From the NCBI RefSeq assembly GCF_013415905.1, contig NZ_CP058909.1:434001-498000 (forward strand): a stretch of 64,000 nt of DNA, given 5' to 3'. Shown here piece after piece: positions 43,725-52,944 of the stretch. The translations under genes were made by a program, and so were the position numbers. Under the pieces are notes generated by a model, which was given only the letters and a program-made list of their open reading frames with translations, was not told where the DNA came from and made no database searches. Position 1 is the stretch's first letter, and the number at the start of each line of letters is the position of its first letter. The stretch comes from Halosimplex pelagicum. GTDB lineage: Archaea > Halobacteriota > Halobacteria > Halobacteriales > Haloarculaceae.

Positions 43725-44780
43725 ATGTACCAGGCGATGCGCGACAGACGAACGTTTCTGAAGGGCATGGGCGTGCTCGCCGGCGCCGGGTCACTCGCCG
43801 GCTGCACGAGCGGCGATTCGACGGACACGCCGGGCAGCGGCTCGACGGACGGGTCGAACGGCGGTTCGACGGCAACCGGCACGTCGTCGGGGGGCGGGCT
43901 CTCCTTCGGCGGCGATCGCGAGGTGAACATGGGGCTCTCGCCGAGCGTTCCCCAGCAGAACCTCTACGTCCAGTACGGGCCGATCCGCGACTACGTCGGG
44001 ACGAACCTCGAGGAGGAGTACGACGTGCCGCAGGGATTGAGCGTCGACATGAACATCGGCACCAACTACAGCACGGTGATCCAGGCGCTGGGCGAGGGGA
44101 CCGCCGACATCGCCGAGACCGGTCCCTTCGCCGCCGCGCTGGGCGTCAACACCGACAACGCCGAGGTGATCCTCCAGCGCAAGGGGTACGGCAGCTGGAC
44201 CTACAAGAGCATCATCGCCGTCCCCAACGACAGCGACATCGAGAGCCTCTCGGACCTGTCGGGCAAGACGGTCGCGTTCTCGGACCAGCTGTCGACCAGC
44301 GGCTGTCTGTACCCCCTCTACAGCATCTCCTCCGAGGGCGACCTCGACGTGGGGGAGCTGCCGGAGGGCAACGGCTCGCAGGCGGAGTTCGAGGCGCGCT
44401 TCGCCGGCGGGCACGTCCAGTCGTACACGCTGCTGAAGGAGGGGCGGGCCGACGCGGCCGCGATGGGCGCGTTCGTCCGCGACACCAAGACCGGCCCGAC
44501 CCCCGAGGAGTTCGAGAACACCGCGCGCACGCTCCACGAGGACTCGGGGCTGCCGCGGGCGCCGATCGTCGTCTCGCCGGAGCTGAGCGACGAGGCCAAG
44601 TCGGCGCTCAAGCAGTCGTTCCTGAACGCGCCCGACCGCATCTACTACGGCGCCGACGGCGAGGAGGGCACCGACGACGACCTGTGGTTCAGCGCCGTCC
44701 GCGAGGCCGACGTGGAGACCTACCAGTCCGTGATCGACGTGGCCGACGAGCTCGGCGTCGGCCCGGAGATCTTCGAGTAG
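43725..44780 (+). CDS. phnD: Phosphonate/phosphite/phosphate ABC transporter binding protein
   Basis: A Tat-exported lipoprotein of 351 residues: RDRRTFLKGMGVLAG then LAGC lipobox (Cys about 26), a Ser/Gly/Thr spacer, then the PhnD fold (VNMGLSPSVPQQNLYVQYGP; NYSTVIQALGEGTADIAETG; KTVAFSDQLSTSGCLYPLYS). It may start at the Met four codons in. The usual ligands are phosphonates, phosphite or phosphate. First gene of phnD-phnC-phnE. Confidence 0.9.
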   Translation: MYQAMRDRRTFLKGMGVLAGAGSLAGCTSGDSTDTPGSGSTDGSNGGSTATGTSSGGGLSFGGDREVNMGLSPSVPQQNLYVQYGPIRDYVGTNLEEEYDVPQGLSVDMNIGTNYSTVIQALGEGTADIAETGPFAAALGVNTDNAEVILQRKGYGSWTYKSIIAVPNDSDIESLSDLSGKTVAFSDQLSTSGCLYPLYSISSEGDLDVGELPEGNGSQAEFEARFAGGHVQSYTLLKEGRADAAAMGAFVRDTKTGPTPEEFENTARTLHEDSGLPRAPIVVSPELSDEAKSALKQSFLNAPDRIYYGADGEEGTDDDLWFSAVREADVETYQSVIDVADELGVGPEIFE

Positions 44781-44841
44781 CGCGGTCGACGGCCCGTCGA
44801 GCGGCCGGCGGGCGTCAGCGGTTCACGTGGCAGTCCAATCC

Positions 44842-45678
44842 ATGACAACCGTCGAATTCGACAACGTGACGAAGGTGTACGGTGATGACACGGTGGCGCT
44901 CGACGACGTCTCCGTCGAGATCCCCGAGGGCGAGTTCGTCGTCCTGCTCGGTCCCTCCGGCGCGGGGAAGTCGACGTTCCTGCGCGTGCTCAACGGGCTG
45001 ACCAGCCCCAGCGCCGGGAGCGTCGAGATCGGCGGCCGCGCCGTCGAGGGCAACCGCGGGGAGGTCGGGATGGTGTTCCAGGAACACTACCTCGTCGAGA
45101 ACCTCAGCGCCTACGGCAACGCGCTGACGGGCGCGCTCTCGCGCAACGGCTTCCTCCGGAGCCTCGCCGGCGGCCACGACGAGGAAGACAAACGCGCCGC
45201 GCTCGACGCGCTCGACACGGTGGGCCTGCTCGACGACGCCGGCCAGCGCGCCGGCTCGATGAGCGGCGGGCAGAAACAGCGCGTCGGCATCGCCCGCGCG
45301 CTCGTCCAGCAGCCCGAGCTGGTGCTGGCCGACGAACCCGTCGCCAGCCTCGACCCGAAGGCCGCCCGCGACGTGATGGGCTACCTGAAGCGGGCCGCCG
45401 ACGAGCACGACCTGACGACGATCACCAGCCTCCACCAGGTGAACATCGCCAGGGAGTTCGGCGACCGCTTCCTCGGCGTCAAGGACGGCCGGCTCGTCTT
45501 CGACGGCCGCGAGGACGACCTCACGATGGACGTGATCGACGACATCTACTACGACGGCGAGTCGGACGGCGAGACCGCGCCCGGCGACGCGGGCGACGAC
45601 GGCGACCTCGGCGGCGCCACGCCGGGTAACGCCTTCGACCAGTCGGCCACCGCCCACGAGGGGGGTGGCGGCGCGTGA
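44842..45678 (+). CDS. phnC: Phosphonate-type ABC transporter ATPase
   Basis: A 278-residue ATPase with Walker A LLGPSGAGKSTFLRVLNGL, Q-loop VFQEHYLVE, signature SGGQKQRVGIARAL, Walker B VLADEPVASLDP and the H-loop TSLHQVNIAREFGDR typical of PhnC. It has an acidic C-terminal tail (about 240-278). Start at MTTVEFDNVTKVYGDD (ATG 44842). Its stop overlaps the phnE GTG start. Confidence 0.93.
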   Translation: MTTVEFDNVTKVYGDDTVALDDVSVEIPEGEFVVLLGPSGAGKSTFLRVLNGLTSPSAGSVEIGGRAVEGNRGEVGMVFQEHYLVENLSAYGNALTGALSRNGFLRSLAGGHDEEDKRAALDALDTVGLLDDAGQRAGSMSGGQKQRVGIARALVQQPELVLADEPVASLDPKAARDVMGYLKRAADEHDLTTITSLHQVNIAREFGDRFLGVKDGRLVFDGREDDLTMDVIDDIYYDGESDGETAPGDAGDDGDLGGATPGNAFDQSATAHEGGGGA

Positions 45679-46673
45679 GCAGCATCGACGAGACGTTCGA
45701 GCGGCTCGAACGCGCCCGTCGGGTCCGGCAGGTCCTCTGGCTGGCCTTCCTCGGGAGCGTCGTCGCGGTGACCTACTGGGGGCTCGGGTTCATCGACTTC
45801 GACTTCGCCGTCGTCGTCGACCGCTACCCGGGATTCGTCGAGTTCCTCCTCAGTTTCTTCCCGCCGAACTTCGTCAACTTCACCGTCTACACGCAAAACG
45901 AGGGGATCACCGGGCTGGCGGCGATCCCGGCGAGCCTGGGCGACGGCGGCGCCCACATCGTCGAGAGCCTGCAGTCGCCGCGGCTCTCGCTCGTCAAGGC
46001 CAGTCTCGTCACCGTCCTGCTCGGATTCCTCGGCACCGTGCTGGGCTTCCCGCTCGCGCTCGTGTTCGGCGTCCTCGGCAGCGAGCGCGTCACCCCCTTC
46101 CCGTTCAACTTCATCTTCCGCGGGGCGATGAGCGCCATCCGCGCCATCCCCGCCATCGTCTGGATCTTCCTCTACATCCCCATCGGCCCGCCGAGCCAGG
46201 TGACCGCCGTCCTCGCCATCGCGACCGACAGCATCGGCAACCTCGGCCGGCTGTTCACCGACGAACTCGAAGAGATCGACGAGGGGCCCATCGAGGCGAT
46301 CCGCTCGACGGGGGCGTCTCGCTCCCAGACCATCGGCTTCGGCATGCTGAGCCAGGTGTCGCGGTCGTACATCGCGTGGACGCTGTACATCCTGGAGATC
46401 AACACCCGGATCGCCATCTCGTTGGGCGTCGTCGGCGCCGGCGGCCTCGGCCTGATGATCCGCAACAGCCAGGACCTGCTGTACTACGGCCAGACCGCCG
46501 CGGGCGTCATCATGGTGTTCGTCGTCGTCCTCTCCATCGAGCTGCTGTCGACGCGCATCCGCGCCCGACTGCGCCCCAGCGAACACGAGGACACCGGCTT
46601 CCTCGACCGACTCCGGGACTTCTTCGACGCCCGCAAGTGGCTCGGGATGGGCGTCCCCCGCGACCGGGAGTGA
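45675..46673 (+). CDS. phnE: Phosphonate-type ABC transporter permease
   Basis: A 332-residue permease starting at a GTG that overlaps the phnC stop. It has about six helices. The ATPase-contact loop reads EAIRSTGASRSQTIGFGMLS, and NTRIAISLGVVGAGGLGLMI is a PhnE hallmark. It completes the importer. No phosphonatase or C-P lyase gene lies in the window, so phosphate or phosphite uptake is as likely as phosphonate use. Confidence 0.92.
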   Translation: MSSIDETFERLERARRVRQVLWLAFLGSVVAVTYWGLGFIDFDFAVVVDRYPGFVEFLLSFFPPNFVNFTVYTQNEGITGLAAIPASLGDGGAHIVESLQSPRLSLVKASLVTVLLGFLGTVLGFPLALVFGVLGSERVTPFPFNFIFRGAMSAIRAIPAIVWIFLYIPIGPPSQVTAVLAIATDSIGNLGRLFTDELEEIDEGPIEAIRSTGASRSQTIGFGMLSQVSRSYIAWTLYILEINTRIAISLGVVGAGGLGLMIRNSQDLLYYGQTAAGVIMVFVVVLSIELLSTRIRARLRPSEHEDTGFLDRLRDFFDARKWLGMGVPRDRE

Positions 46674-46744
46674 CCGGCTCGGTTCGTCGCTGACCGCCCT
46701 TTTTCCGCACGGCTCGACGGTGTTCGATACGAGACAGCTACCGA

Positions 46745-47000
46745 TCGAGTGCGGTCGGCGCGCGCTGGAGCGCGCTCTCGTGCGCGCGACGACATCGCGC
46801 GAGGGATTCGCGACTCGCGGGTCGCGAATCGGTTGGGGAGGGTCGTGGTCGTCTGCGGTTGCTGTTGCGGTGCCGTGCGGGGCTGTTGCGGGGCTGTGCT
46901 GTCCTGGTGGACTGAAAGGGCGAGACGGGCTCGCGCCGGTAGTCGCCTGAGCGACCGCGAGCGCGGCGAGGGCTTTCAGCGCCTGCTGCCGGGTGCGGTC
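46745..47000 (+). repeat. Interspersed noncoding repeat, partial copy R3
   Basis: Same orientation as R2 but without the hairpin end. It aligns with R2 from GTGCGGTCGGCGCG (46750) through CGCGCGAGGGATTCGCGACT, GAATCGGTTGGGGAGG, GTGGACTGAAAGGGCGAG and GACCGCGAGCGCGGCGAGGG to CTTTCA. It then ends in two short near-repeats (CGGTCGAAG...ACTCTATCGAG, twice, 46995-47040). A segment between the CTGAAAGGG and GCGAGGGCTTT landmarks is shorter than in R1 and R2. It fills the 410-base gap between phnE and the uracil-DNA glycosylase gene. Confidence 0.82.
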
Positions 47001-47083
47001 GAAGTAACTCTATCGAGCACGGTCGAAGCGACTCTATCGAGCGCAGTCGCGATCACGTCGACGACAGAAGGAACCGAACTCCT

Positions 47084-47704
47084 TCAAAAATCGCCGAGAC
47101 GGGACTGTCCGCTCGTCTCGTCGGTGAACTCCGCGGCACGTTCGAGCGTCGACGAGAAGGTGTCGCGCTGGGAGGGGTCGTACAGGGTCGCTGCGGGGTG
47201 GACGCAAACGAGGACGCGCCGCCGCCCTTCGCCGATCTCGGCCTCCACGACATCCCCAGCCTCGCTGGTGACAGCGACGTCCCGCTCCAGCAGGTGTTCG
47301 GCGGGCACTTTCCCGAGCGTGACGACCACTTCGGGGTCGACGCGGTCGATCTCGGTCTCGATGTACTCGCGGCAGTTCGCGAGTTCCGAATCGGTGGGGT
47401 CGCGGTTGTCGGGCGGGCGACAGCGGACGCAGTTGGTGATGCGCACGTCGCCGCGGTCGAGCCCGGCGTCGCGGAGGCCGTCGTCGAGCACGTCGCCCGA
47501 GCGGCCGACGAACGGTTCGCCGCCCTCGTCCTCGTACTGGCCGGGCGCCTCGCCGACGAACAGCAGATCGGCGTCCGCGGGGCCGACGCCGTTGACGATG
47601 CGGCTGCGACAGTCGACCAGCTCGGGACAGCGCTCGCAGGCGACCACCGACAACCCGTCCATCTCGGCCTCGCTCATGGAACGGAGGTCGCCCGGCACGA
47701 CCAT
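47084..47704 (-). CDS. Type-4-like uracil-DNA glycosylase
   Basis: Removes uracil from DNA after cytosine deamination. In 206 residues it shows a CERCPELVDC cluster, LFVGEAPGQYEDEGGEPFVG with RSG (catalytic loop of the family), ITNCVRCRPPDNRDPT with a later NC (iron-sulfur cysteines) and the C-terminal VCVHPAATLYDP. The cysteines indicate a 4Fe-4S cluster as in thermophile and archaeal type 4 enzymes. Start chosen at ATG 47704; a Met nine codons in (47677) is also possible and gives a shorter N-terminus. Confidence 0.93.
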   Translation of the reverse strand: MVVPGDLRSMSEAEMDGLSVVACERCPELVDCRSRIVNGVGPADADLLFVGEAPGQYEDEGGEPFVGRSGDVLDDGLRDAGLDRGDVRITNCVRCRPPDNRDPTDSELANCREYIETEIDRVDPEVVVTLGKVPAEHLLERDVAVTSEAGDVVEAEIGEGRRRVLVCVHPAATLYDPSQRDTFSSTLERAAEFTDETSGQSRLGDF

Positions 47705-47732
47705 AATCGGGTCGGTCTCGGCGGCGGACGAG

Positions 47733-48329
47733 TCAGCGGTCGCCGCCGCTATCGCCGCCGCCGTTCGCGTCCTCGCCGCCGACGAACCGCTCGTCGGCCG
47801 CGCGGGCGGCAAGCCGGGCCACTCGCAGCGGCTCGGGCCGGCCGCCCTCGGGGGTGAACGCGCGAACCACCTCGGCGGCCTCGTCGGGGCCGAGGCCGGC
47901 GGCGCGGACGTAGACGGTCCCGTCGTCGAGTTCGACCCGGCGGCGCTCGGGCTGGCGGCGGTAGACGGCCAGCCGCTCGTCGAGGGCGTCGCCGTCGAAC
48001 GCTTCGCGGAGCGGCCCTTCCAGCCCCTCGCTGTCCTCGAAGGCGACCGAGAGGACGGGGCGGTCGACGCGCTCGCGGACGGTCGGCAGGTCGAAGAAAT
48101 TGAACCACGCGGGCGCGACGCCCGCTAGCAGCAGGTACCGTGCGTCCTCGCGGTCGAGTCGGTCGACCAGCGAGACGAGCGTCTCGGTGGCGTCCGTGCC
48201 GCCGACCGCGCAGGTGTCGAAGGCGAGCCCGTCCACGACGCGGCTCGCGCGGACGACGGCGGCTGCCAGCGTGCTGTACTCCGTGCGATAGGATTCGGCC
48301 ACCCCGATGGCGCGAACCCCGCGTTTCAC
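47733..48329 (-). CDS. DUF99 family protein (endonuclease V-like)
   Basis: A 198-residue protein with the DUF99 pattern: KRGVRAIGVAESYR at the start, VVDGLAFDTCAVGGTDATET, YLLLAGVAPAWFNFFDL and PVLSVAFEDSEGLEGPLREA. DUF99 proteins have an RNase H-like fold related to endonuclease V; their activity is not established here. It is followed after 28 bases by the uracil-DNA glycosylase gene, which suggests a role in DNA or nucleotide repair. Its start overlaps the DUF5786 stop. Confidence 0.88.
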   Translation of the reverse strand: MKRGVRAIGVAESYRTEYSTLAAAVVRASRVVDGLAFDTCAVGGTDATETLVSLVDRLDREDARYLLLAGVAPAWFNFFDLPTVRERVDRPVLSVAFEDSEGLEGPLREAFDGDALDERLAVYRRQPERRRVELDDGTVYVRAAGLGPDEAAEVVRAFTPEGGRPEPLRVARLAARAADERFVGGEDANGGGDSGGDR

Positions 48330-48505
48330 GTGTTCTCTTTGATGTCCTGTAGCCTGTCGAGCAGTTCGTCGTTCGACGCGTCGAACTCGTACTCGACGTC
48401 GCCGTCGTGTGTGTTCTCCGCTGTGTTGACGCCGTCGTCATCCTCGAGGTCGGCGTCTAGCTCCTGGTTCTCTTGTTCTGATTCGTCGTAGCTCCCGAAC
48501 CCCAT
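48326..48505 (-). CDS. DUF5786 family small acidic protein
   Basis: A 59-residue, very acidic protein beginning MGFGSYDESEQENQELDADL, the start typical of haloarchaeal DUF5786 proteins. It ends FDASNDELLDRLQDIKENT. Its function is unknown. The stop overlaps the DUF99 start, and the two plus the glycosylase gene form one likely operon. Confidence 0.88.
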   Translation of the reverse strand: MGFGSYDESEQENQELDADLEDDDGVNTAENTHDGDVEYEFDASNDELLDRLQDIKENT

Positions 48506-48981
48506 ACGAGTGATCGTTATACACTGATCGTGAAAAATCATACGCCCCATCGGGAGTAACCGGCAATTAACTGATCGAACATCGAGTAACGGCGATCAAA
48601 CGGGACGGATCCGGAGCTGTTCCGGCCGTCGCGGACGTTAGTCAAGATCCGACCGCGATAACTGGACGCCCGTGTGTCGGGTTATCGTGGCACTGACCGG
48701 GGTTTTCGGTTCCCCGGATCGCGGGATTTCGGCACCGTCTGACGGTCTCGAACGCATTTCGTCGTCCGACTACGACGGGTTCGTCTGTTGTTGTAGATCG
48801 ACAGACAGTTGCCCCTGGCGCGGGCGAGTGTGAGGGCGGCCTCGGGGAGGGGGTCCCGGGCCGGAGCGAGCGGACCCGCGGTCGGACGGCGGAAGGACTC
48901 TCCGGGAGCGGGCGGAGGGACGCGACAGGCGGCTGATGGGACGCCCCGACGTTGATTACGGAGGCCTCGAAAGGGGGCGCC
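48506..48981. other. Divergent intergenic region, no gene seen
   Basis: About 475 bases between the DUF5786 gene (minus) and the enolase-family gene (plus). The half next to DUF5786 is lower in GC with the repeated TGATCGT string at about 48513 and 48529. The other half is GC-rich with no recognisable open frame. It must hold both promoters. A purine-rich GAAAGGGGG just before the dehydratase ATG may serve as a ribosome site. Confidence 0.5.
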
Positions 48982-50169
48982 ATGACAGACGTGGAGATCA
49001 CGGACGTACAGGCGACACAGGTCGACGCGGACTGGACGTGGACGTTCGTCCGCGTCTATACGGACGCGGGCGTGACGGGCACCGGCGAGTGTTACTGGGG
49101 GCCGGGGGTCAGCGACATCGTCGAGGACTCCGCCGAGTGGCTGGAGGGCGAGGACCCCCGCGATATCGAGCCGCTGGTCCACAGGCTCTACGAGATCCAC
49201 TCGGCGACGGGGTCGCTGGCGGGCGCGACCGTCAGCGCCATCTCGGGTATCGACATCGCGCTGCACGACCTGGCCGGCAAGTTGGAGGAACAGCCGGCCT
49301 ACCGGCTGCTGGGGGGCGCCTACCGCGACGAGGCGCGGATCTACGTGGACTGTCACGCCGGCGCGCACCTCGGCGGCGCCTTCGAGGGCGCGAAACAGGA
49401 GGAGCACGACCGGGACATCTACTCGCCGGAGAGCTACGCCGACGCCGCGGAGATGGTCGCCGACGAGGGCCACGACGCCATCAAGTTCGACCTCGACGCG
49501 AGCAAGCGCTACGAGAAAGACAGGCACAACCGCCACCTCAACGCCGAGGCCATCGACTACAAGGCCAGCGTCGTCGAGGCGGTCACCGAGCGGGTCGGCC
49601 ACGACGCCGACGTGGCCTTCGACTGTCACTGGAACTACGCGGGCGACAGCGCCCGCCGACTCGCGGCCGCCGTCGAGGACTACGACGTGTGGTGGCTCGA
49701 AGACGTGGTCCCCCCGGAGAACCTCGAAGTCCAGCGCGAGGTCACCCAGGCCACCGACACGACCATCTGCGCCGGCGAGAACGCCTTCCGGACTCACGGC
49801 GTCCGCGACATGGTCGAGCGACAGGGCATCGACGTGCTCCAGCCCGACATGCCGAAGTTCGGCGGCATGCGCGAGACGGTCAAGGCCGCGAACCTCGCCG
49901 ACGACTACTACATCCCGCTCGCCCTGCACAACGTCTCCTCGCCGCTGGGGACGAAGGCGGGCGCCCACGTCGGCGTCTCCGTCTCGAACTTCCTCGCCCT
50001 GGAGTGGCACGGCCGCGACGACCCCGACTGGGACACCTTCGTCGAGGAGGACGTGATCGAAGGGGGTTCGATCCCGGTCTCCGACGAGCCCGGCCTCGGC
50101 GTCACCCTCGATCTCGACGCCGTCGAGGAGCACATGAAAGAGGGCGAGACGCTCATCGACGAGGCGTAG
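48982..50169 (+). CDS. Enolase-superfamily sugar-acid dehydratase (mandelate racemase/muconate lactonizing group)
   Basis: A 395-residue (beta/alpha)7-beta barrel enzyme. Likely metal ligands are VAFDCHWNY (Asp, about 215), WWLEDVVPPEN (Glu) and ICAGEN (Glu). AIKFDLDA holds the strand-2 lysine in a K-F-D context and PLALHNVSSPLGTKAGAHV a catalytic His, as in galactonate/tartrate-type dehydratases. It should dehydrate a sugar acid to a 2-keto-3-deoxy acid. The substrate is unknown. Start ATG 48982. The next genes downstream suggest sugar-acid catabolism. Confidence 0.85.
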   Translation: MTDVEITDVQATQVDADWTWTFVRVYTDAGVTGTGECYWGPGVSDIVEDSAEWLEGEDPRDIEPLVHRLYEIHSATGSLAGATVSAISGIDIALHDLAGKLEEQPAYRLLGGAYRDEARIYVDCHAGAHLGGAFEGAKQEEHDRDIYSPESYADAAEMVADEGHDAIKFDLDASKRYEKDRHNRHLNAEAIDYKASVVEAVTERVGHDADVAFDCHWNYAGDSARRLAAAVEDYDVWWLEDVVPPENLEVQREVTQATDTTICAGENAFRTHGVRDMVERQGIDVLQPDMPKFGGMRETVKAANLADDYYIPLALHNVSSPLGTKAGAHVGVSVSNFLALEWHGRDDPDWDTFVEEDVIEGGSIPVSDEPGLGVTLDLDAVEEHMKEGETLIDEA

Positions 50170-50247
50170 GGGGCCGCGTTCGCCCGAGATCCCGGCCGGA
50201 TCCCGTTGGCCAGATGACTTTTCATCCCGGCGACCCTACCCGCGGCT

Positions 50248-50664
50248 ATGGCACGAACGGCCCTTCACCGGTTCCTCGCGCTCGCCCTCGGGATCGCCAC
50301 GGGCGGCTGGCTCTGGTGGGTCGACACGCATCCCGGTATCGCGGCGGCCGCCAGCGGTTCCGTGCTCGTCCTCGGTCTCGTCGCCTCCGGGCTCATCCGC
50401 AGGCACCCGGAGTACACGAGCGCGAGCGGGGACTGGCGCGACAACAGGTGGGGCGCGGCCGGCCAGCTGTTCCTGACCCTCGTCGCGTTCCAGGCCGTCT
50501 TCGCCGCGCCGGTCGAGCTGCCCGACGAGGTCGGCCTGCTCGTCGTGATCATGGCCGCGTACCTGATGGGGTATTTCCTCGGCGGCCTGGACGCGCTGGA
50601 ACACAGCGATCGTGACGCCGCCCGCGAGGGGTCGGCCGGAGCCGTCGATCCGGCGGACGACTGA
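50248..50664 (+). CDS. Small membrane protein, function unknown
   Basis: A 138-residue protein with four hydrophobic stretches (about 10-26, 30-52, 70-88 and 95-118), starting MARTALHRFLALALGIATGG. The C-terminal tail is acidic. No family recognised. It lies 78 bases after the dehydratase; whether it is part of the same unit is unclear. Confidence 0.72.
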   Translation: MARTALHRFLALALGIATGGWLWWVDTHPGIAAAASGSVLVLGLVASGLIRRHPEYTSASGDWRDNRWGAAGQLFLTLVAFQAVFAAPVELPDEVGLLVVIMAAYLMGYFLGGLDALEHSDRDAAREGSAGAVDPADD

Positions 50665-50952
50665 GTACCGCTCTCGGCTGGTGGAACCCCGCCGTTCTGC
50701 CGCCGCAAGCGGACACCGTATCGACGCGAGTGACTCCCACGACCGCCTCCTAGAGCGTGTCGGCGCCCGCGGGAGCCCCGAGACGGCTCGCGAGAGCCCC
50801 ATCTGTTTCGCCAGGTCCCACCGCTCGGTCCCCACGAAGACGGTGTACTCCAGACACCGCGCCTGCGACCGGCGGGGCAAAACCGTTCGGCTGGTCGCGA
50901 TTCGCGCCGGTTTCGGGAGATGCGGGCGGGCCGGCCGCGCGGCGCACTCGGC

Positions 50953-51534
50953 TCAGACCGCGTCCTCGGAGACGCGGTCGGCGAGGTAGATGTCGGCGTC
51001 GGGGTTCTGGTCGGCGTCCTGGACGATGTCGCCGCGGTCGCCGGCGGCCGCCAGCGCCTCCCGCGCTGTCGGCCGGTCGACGCGGCCCACGAGCTGGAGC
51101 GCCTGCAGGACGGCGGGTTTCGGCACGCCCTCGCCGGGACCGCCGAGTTCGAGGTCCGCGAGGTACTCCGGCTGCTCGTCCTGGATGAACCGGACGTACT
51201 CGGCCACGTCGGTCGAACCGCCGAGTTCCTCGTGCCACGCCTCGGGGAACAGGCTGATCCGGTGGTCGTCGATGTCGTCCCCGATCTCGTAGTAGCCGCC
51301 CCCTTCCCAGCGGTCGGCGTCGGTGGTGTGTTCGTCCACGTCGGCGAGGAACGCCTGCTCGTCGAAGGCGTAGTCGTCGCGAGCCGCCAGTTCCTCCGCG
51401 TACGCCTCGACGGTCTCGGGCTCGACACCGGCCCCGTCGTGGTGGCGCTCGATCAGCTCGACGAGGTCGCGCCCGCCCATCGACTCCCCCTCGCGGACCG
51501 CCTCCTCGACGGCCGCCTGGTTCGGTTCGGTCAC
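50953..51534 (-). CDS. Hypothetical acidic soluble protein
   Basis: A 193-residue, strongly acidic soluble protein (MTEPNQAAVEEAVREGESMG...) without membrane helices. It is divergent from the kinase gene at 51675 and could be a regulator or unrelated. The C-terminal LQALQLVGRVDRPTAREALA segment looks helical but gives no clear DNA-binding motif. Family not recognised. About 290 bases between it and the membrane gene at 50248 hold no gene I can support. Confidence 0.7.
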   Translation of the reverse strand: MTEPNQAAVEEAVREGESMGGRDLVELIERHHDGAGVEPETVEAYAEELAARDDYAFDEQAFLADVDEHTTDADRWEGGGYYEIGDDIDDHRISLFPEAWHEELGGSTDVAEYVRFIQDEQPEYLADLELGGPGEGVPKPAVLQALQLVGRVDRPTAREALAAAGDRGDIVQDADQNPDADIYLADRVSEDAV

Positions 51535-51674
51535 GTGGCCGGTTCGGTCCTCGGGCGAATAAGTCGCCGGCCGGCGATCGAATGGTGGGTGCGGGGCGGT
51601 CGCCCCGTGGTGACCCGGCAGTCCGGACCGGCGGGACGGACGCGACTAAGTGCGAGCGAGCGAAAGCCACGGCA

Positions 51675-52943
51675 ATGCCGAACGCGCTGGTCGTCGCCGA
51701 CGACCTGACGGGTGCGATGGACACCGGCCACGGCTTCGCCGCGCGCGGGCGGGCGGTTCGGGTCCGCCGGTCGGCCGACGCCGGTCGCGCCGACGCGACC
51801 GAAACGGACGTGCTCGTCGTCGACACGGACAGCCGCGACGCCGACCCCGGGACGGCCGCGGCGACCGTGGCCCGAGCGGTCGAGACCCACCCCGCCGACC
51901 TCGTCTACGAGAAGGTCGACTCGACGCTGCGCGGGAACGTCGTCGCGGAAGTCGACGCGGCGGTCGCCGCCGCCGACGCCGACATCGCCGTCGTCGCGCC
52001 GGCGTTCCCGGCGACCGGCCGCACCACCGAGGACGGCCGCCACCTCGTCGACGGGACGCCGCTGGCCGAGGCGGACTACGGCGTCGCCGAGTCCGACCTC
52101 CCGACACTGTTCGCCGCCTCGGAGTATCCGGTCGCGCATCTCGACGTCGATACCGTCGACGCCGGCGCGGCGGCCGTCGCGGCCCGACTGGCCGACTGCG
52201 CCGCAGACGACCGGCCGACGCTCGTCGTCTGTGACGCGTCGAGCGACGCCCACCTCGAAGCGATCGCGGACGGGACGGCGTCGCTGGACGAGAGCGCGCT
52301 CTACGTCGGCAGCGGCGCGCTCGCGGCTCACGTCGACGTGCCGGGCGATCCGGCGGGGGACTCCCCCGGTCTATCGACCGACCCCCGAAGTTCGGGCGTC
52401 CTCGGCGTCGTCGGGAGCGTCAACGAGCGGACGCTCGATCAGTTAGCGGCGGTCGACGACGAGGCGGTCGTCGCCCTCGACCCCGCGGCGGCCGTCCGCG
52501 ACCCGGCGTCGGCCGGTCGCGCGGCCGCCGAATCGCTCTCCGCGCTGCTCGACTGGCGGGGACGAGCGGTCGTCACGGCGGCGACGGGACCCGAGGACGT
52601 AACCGCGGCCGCGCGCTCGGCCGCGGCCCTCGCCGAGGACGCGACGGCCGCCGACCGGAGCGCGGCCGACCGGGTCGCGGCCGCGCTGGCCGCCGCCGCC
52701 CGGGCGACCGTCGAGGACGCGCCGCCCGCCGGACTCGTCCTCACCGGGGGCGACACCGCGGGGGCGGTGCTGGACGCGCTCGACGCCGAGGAGATCCGCC
52801 TCACCGGCGAGTCGGTCGCCGCGGGCGTGCCGGTCGGGGCACTCGCGGACGGCCCCGCGGCGGGGACGCGGGTGGCGACGAAGGCCGGCGGCTTCGGGTC
52901 CGAAAGGGTCATCCTCAACTGTCTGGACGCGCTGGGTCGGTAG
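51675..52943 (+). CDS. Four-carbon acid-sugar kinase (DUF1537/OtnK-DtnK family)
   Basis: A 422-residue kinase of the DUF1537 family, known to phosphorylate four-carbon sugar acids (threonate, erythronate or their oxo forms). The N-terminal domain starts NALVVADDLTGAMDTGHGFA and includes VYEKVDSTLRGNVVAEVDAA. The C-terminal ATP domain has LTGGDTAGAVLDALDAEEI and the family end KAGGFGSERVILNCL. Start ATG 51675. The stop is one base before the PdxA-like gene, so the two form an operon. Together they fit a kinase-then-dehydrogenase route for a tetronate. Confidence 0.93.
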   Translation: MPNALVVADDLTGAMDTGHGFAARGRAVRVRRSADAGRADATETDVLVVDTDSRDADPGTAAATVARAVETHPADLVYEKVDSTLRGNVVAEVDAAVAAADADIAVVAPAFPATGRTTEDGRHLVDGTPLAEADYGVAESDLPTLFAASEYPVAHLDVDTVDAGAAAVAARLADCAADDRPTLVVCDASSDAHLEAIADGTASLDESALYVGSGALAAHVDVPGDPAGDSPGLSTDPRSSGVLGVVGSVNERTLDQLAAVDDEAVVALDPAAAVRDPASAGRAAAESLSALLDWRGRAVVTAATGPEDVTAAARSAAALAEDATAADRSAADRVAAALAAAARATVEDAPPAGLVLTGGDTAGAVLDALDAEEIRLTGESVAAGVPVGALADGPAAGTRVATKAGGFGSERVILNCLDALGR

Positions 52944-52944
52944 C

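Noticed and set aside
46745..47040. CRISPR-like array
   Set aside because: The similar blocks are not evenly spaced, no unique spacers of uniform length lie between them, and no cas gene is present in the window.
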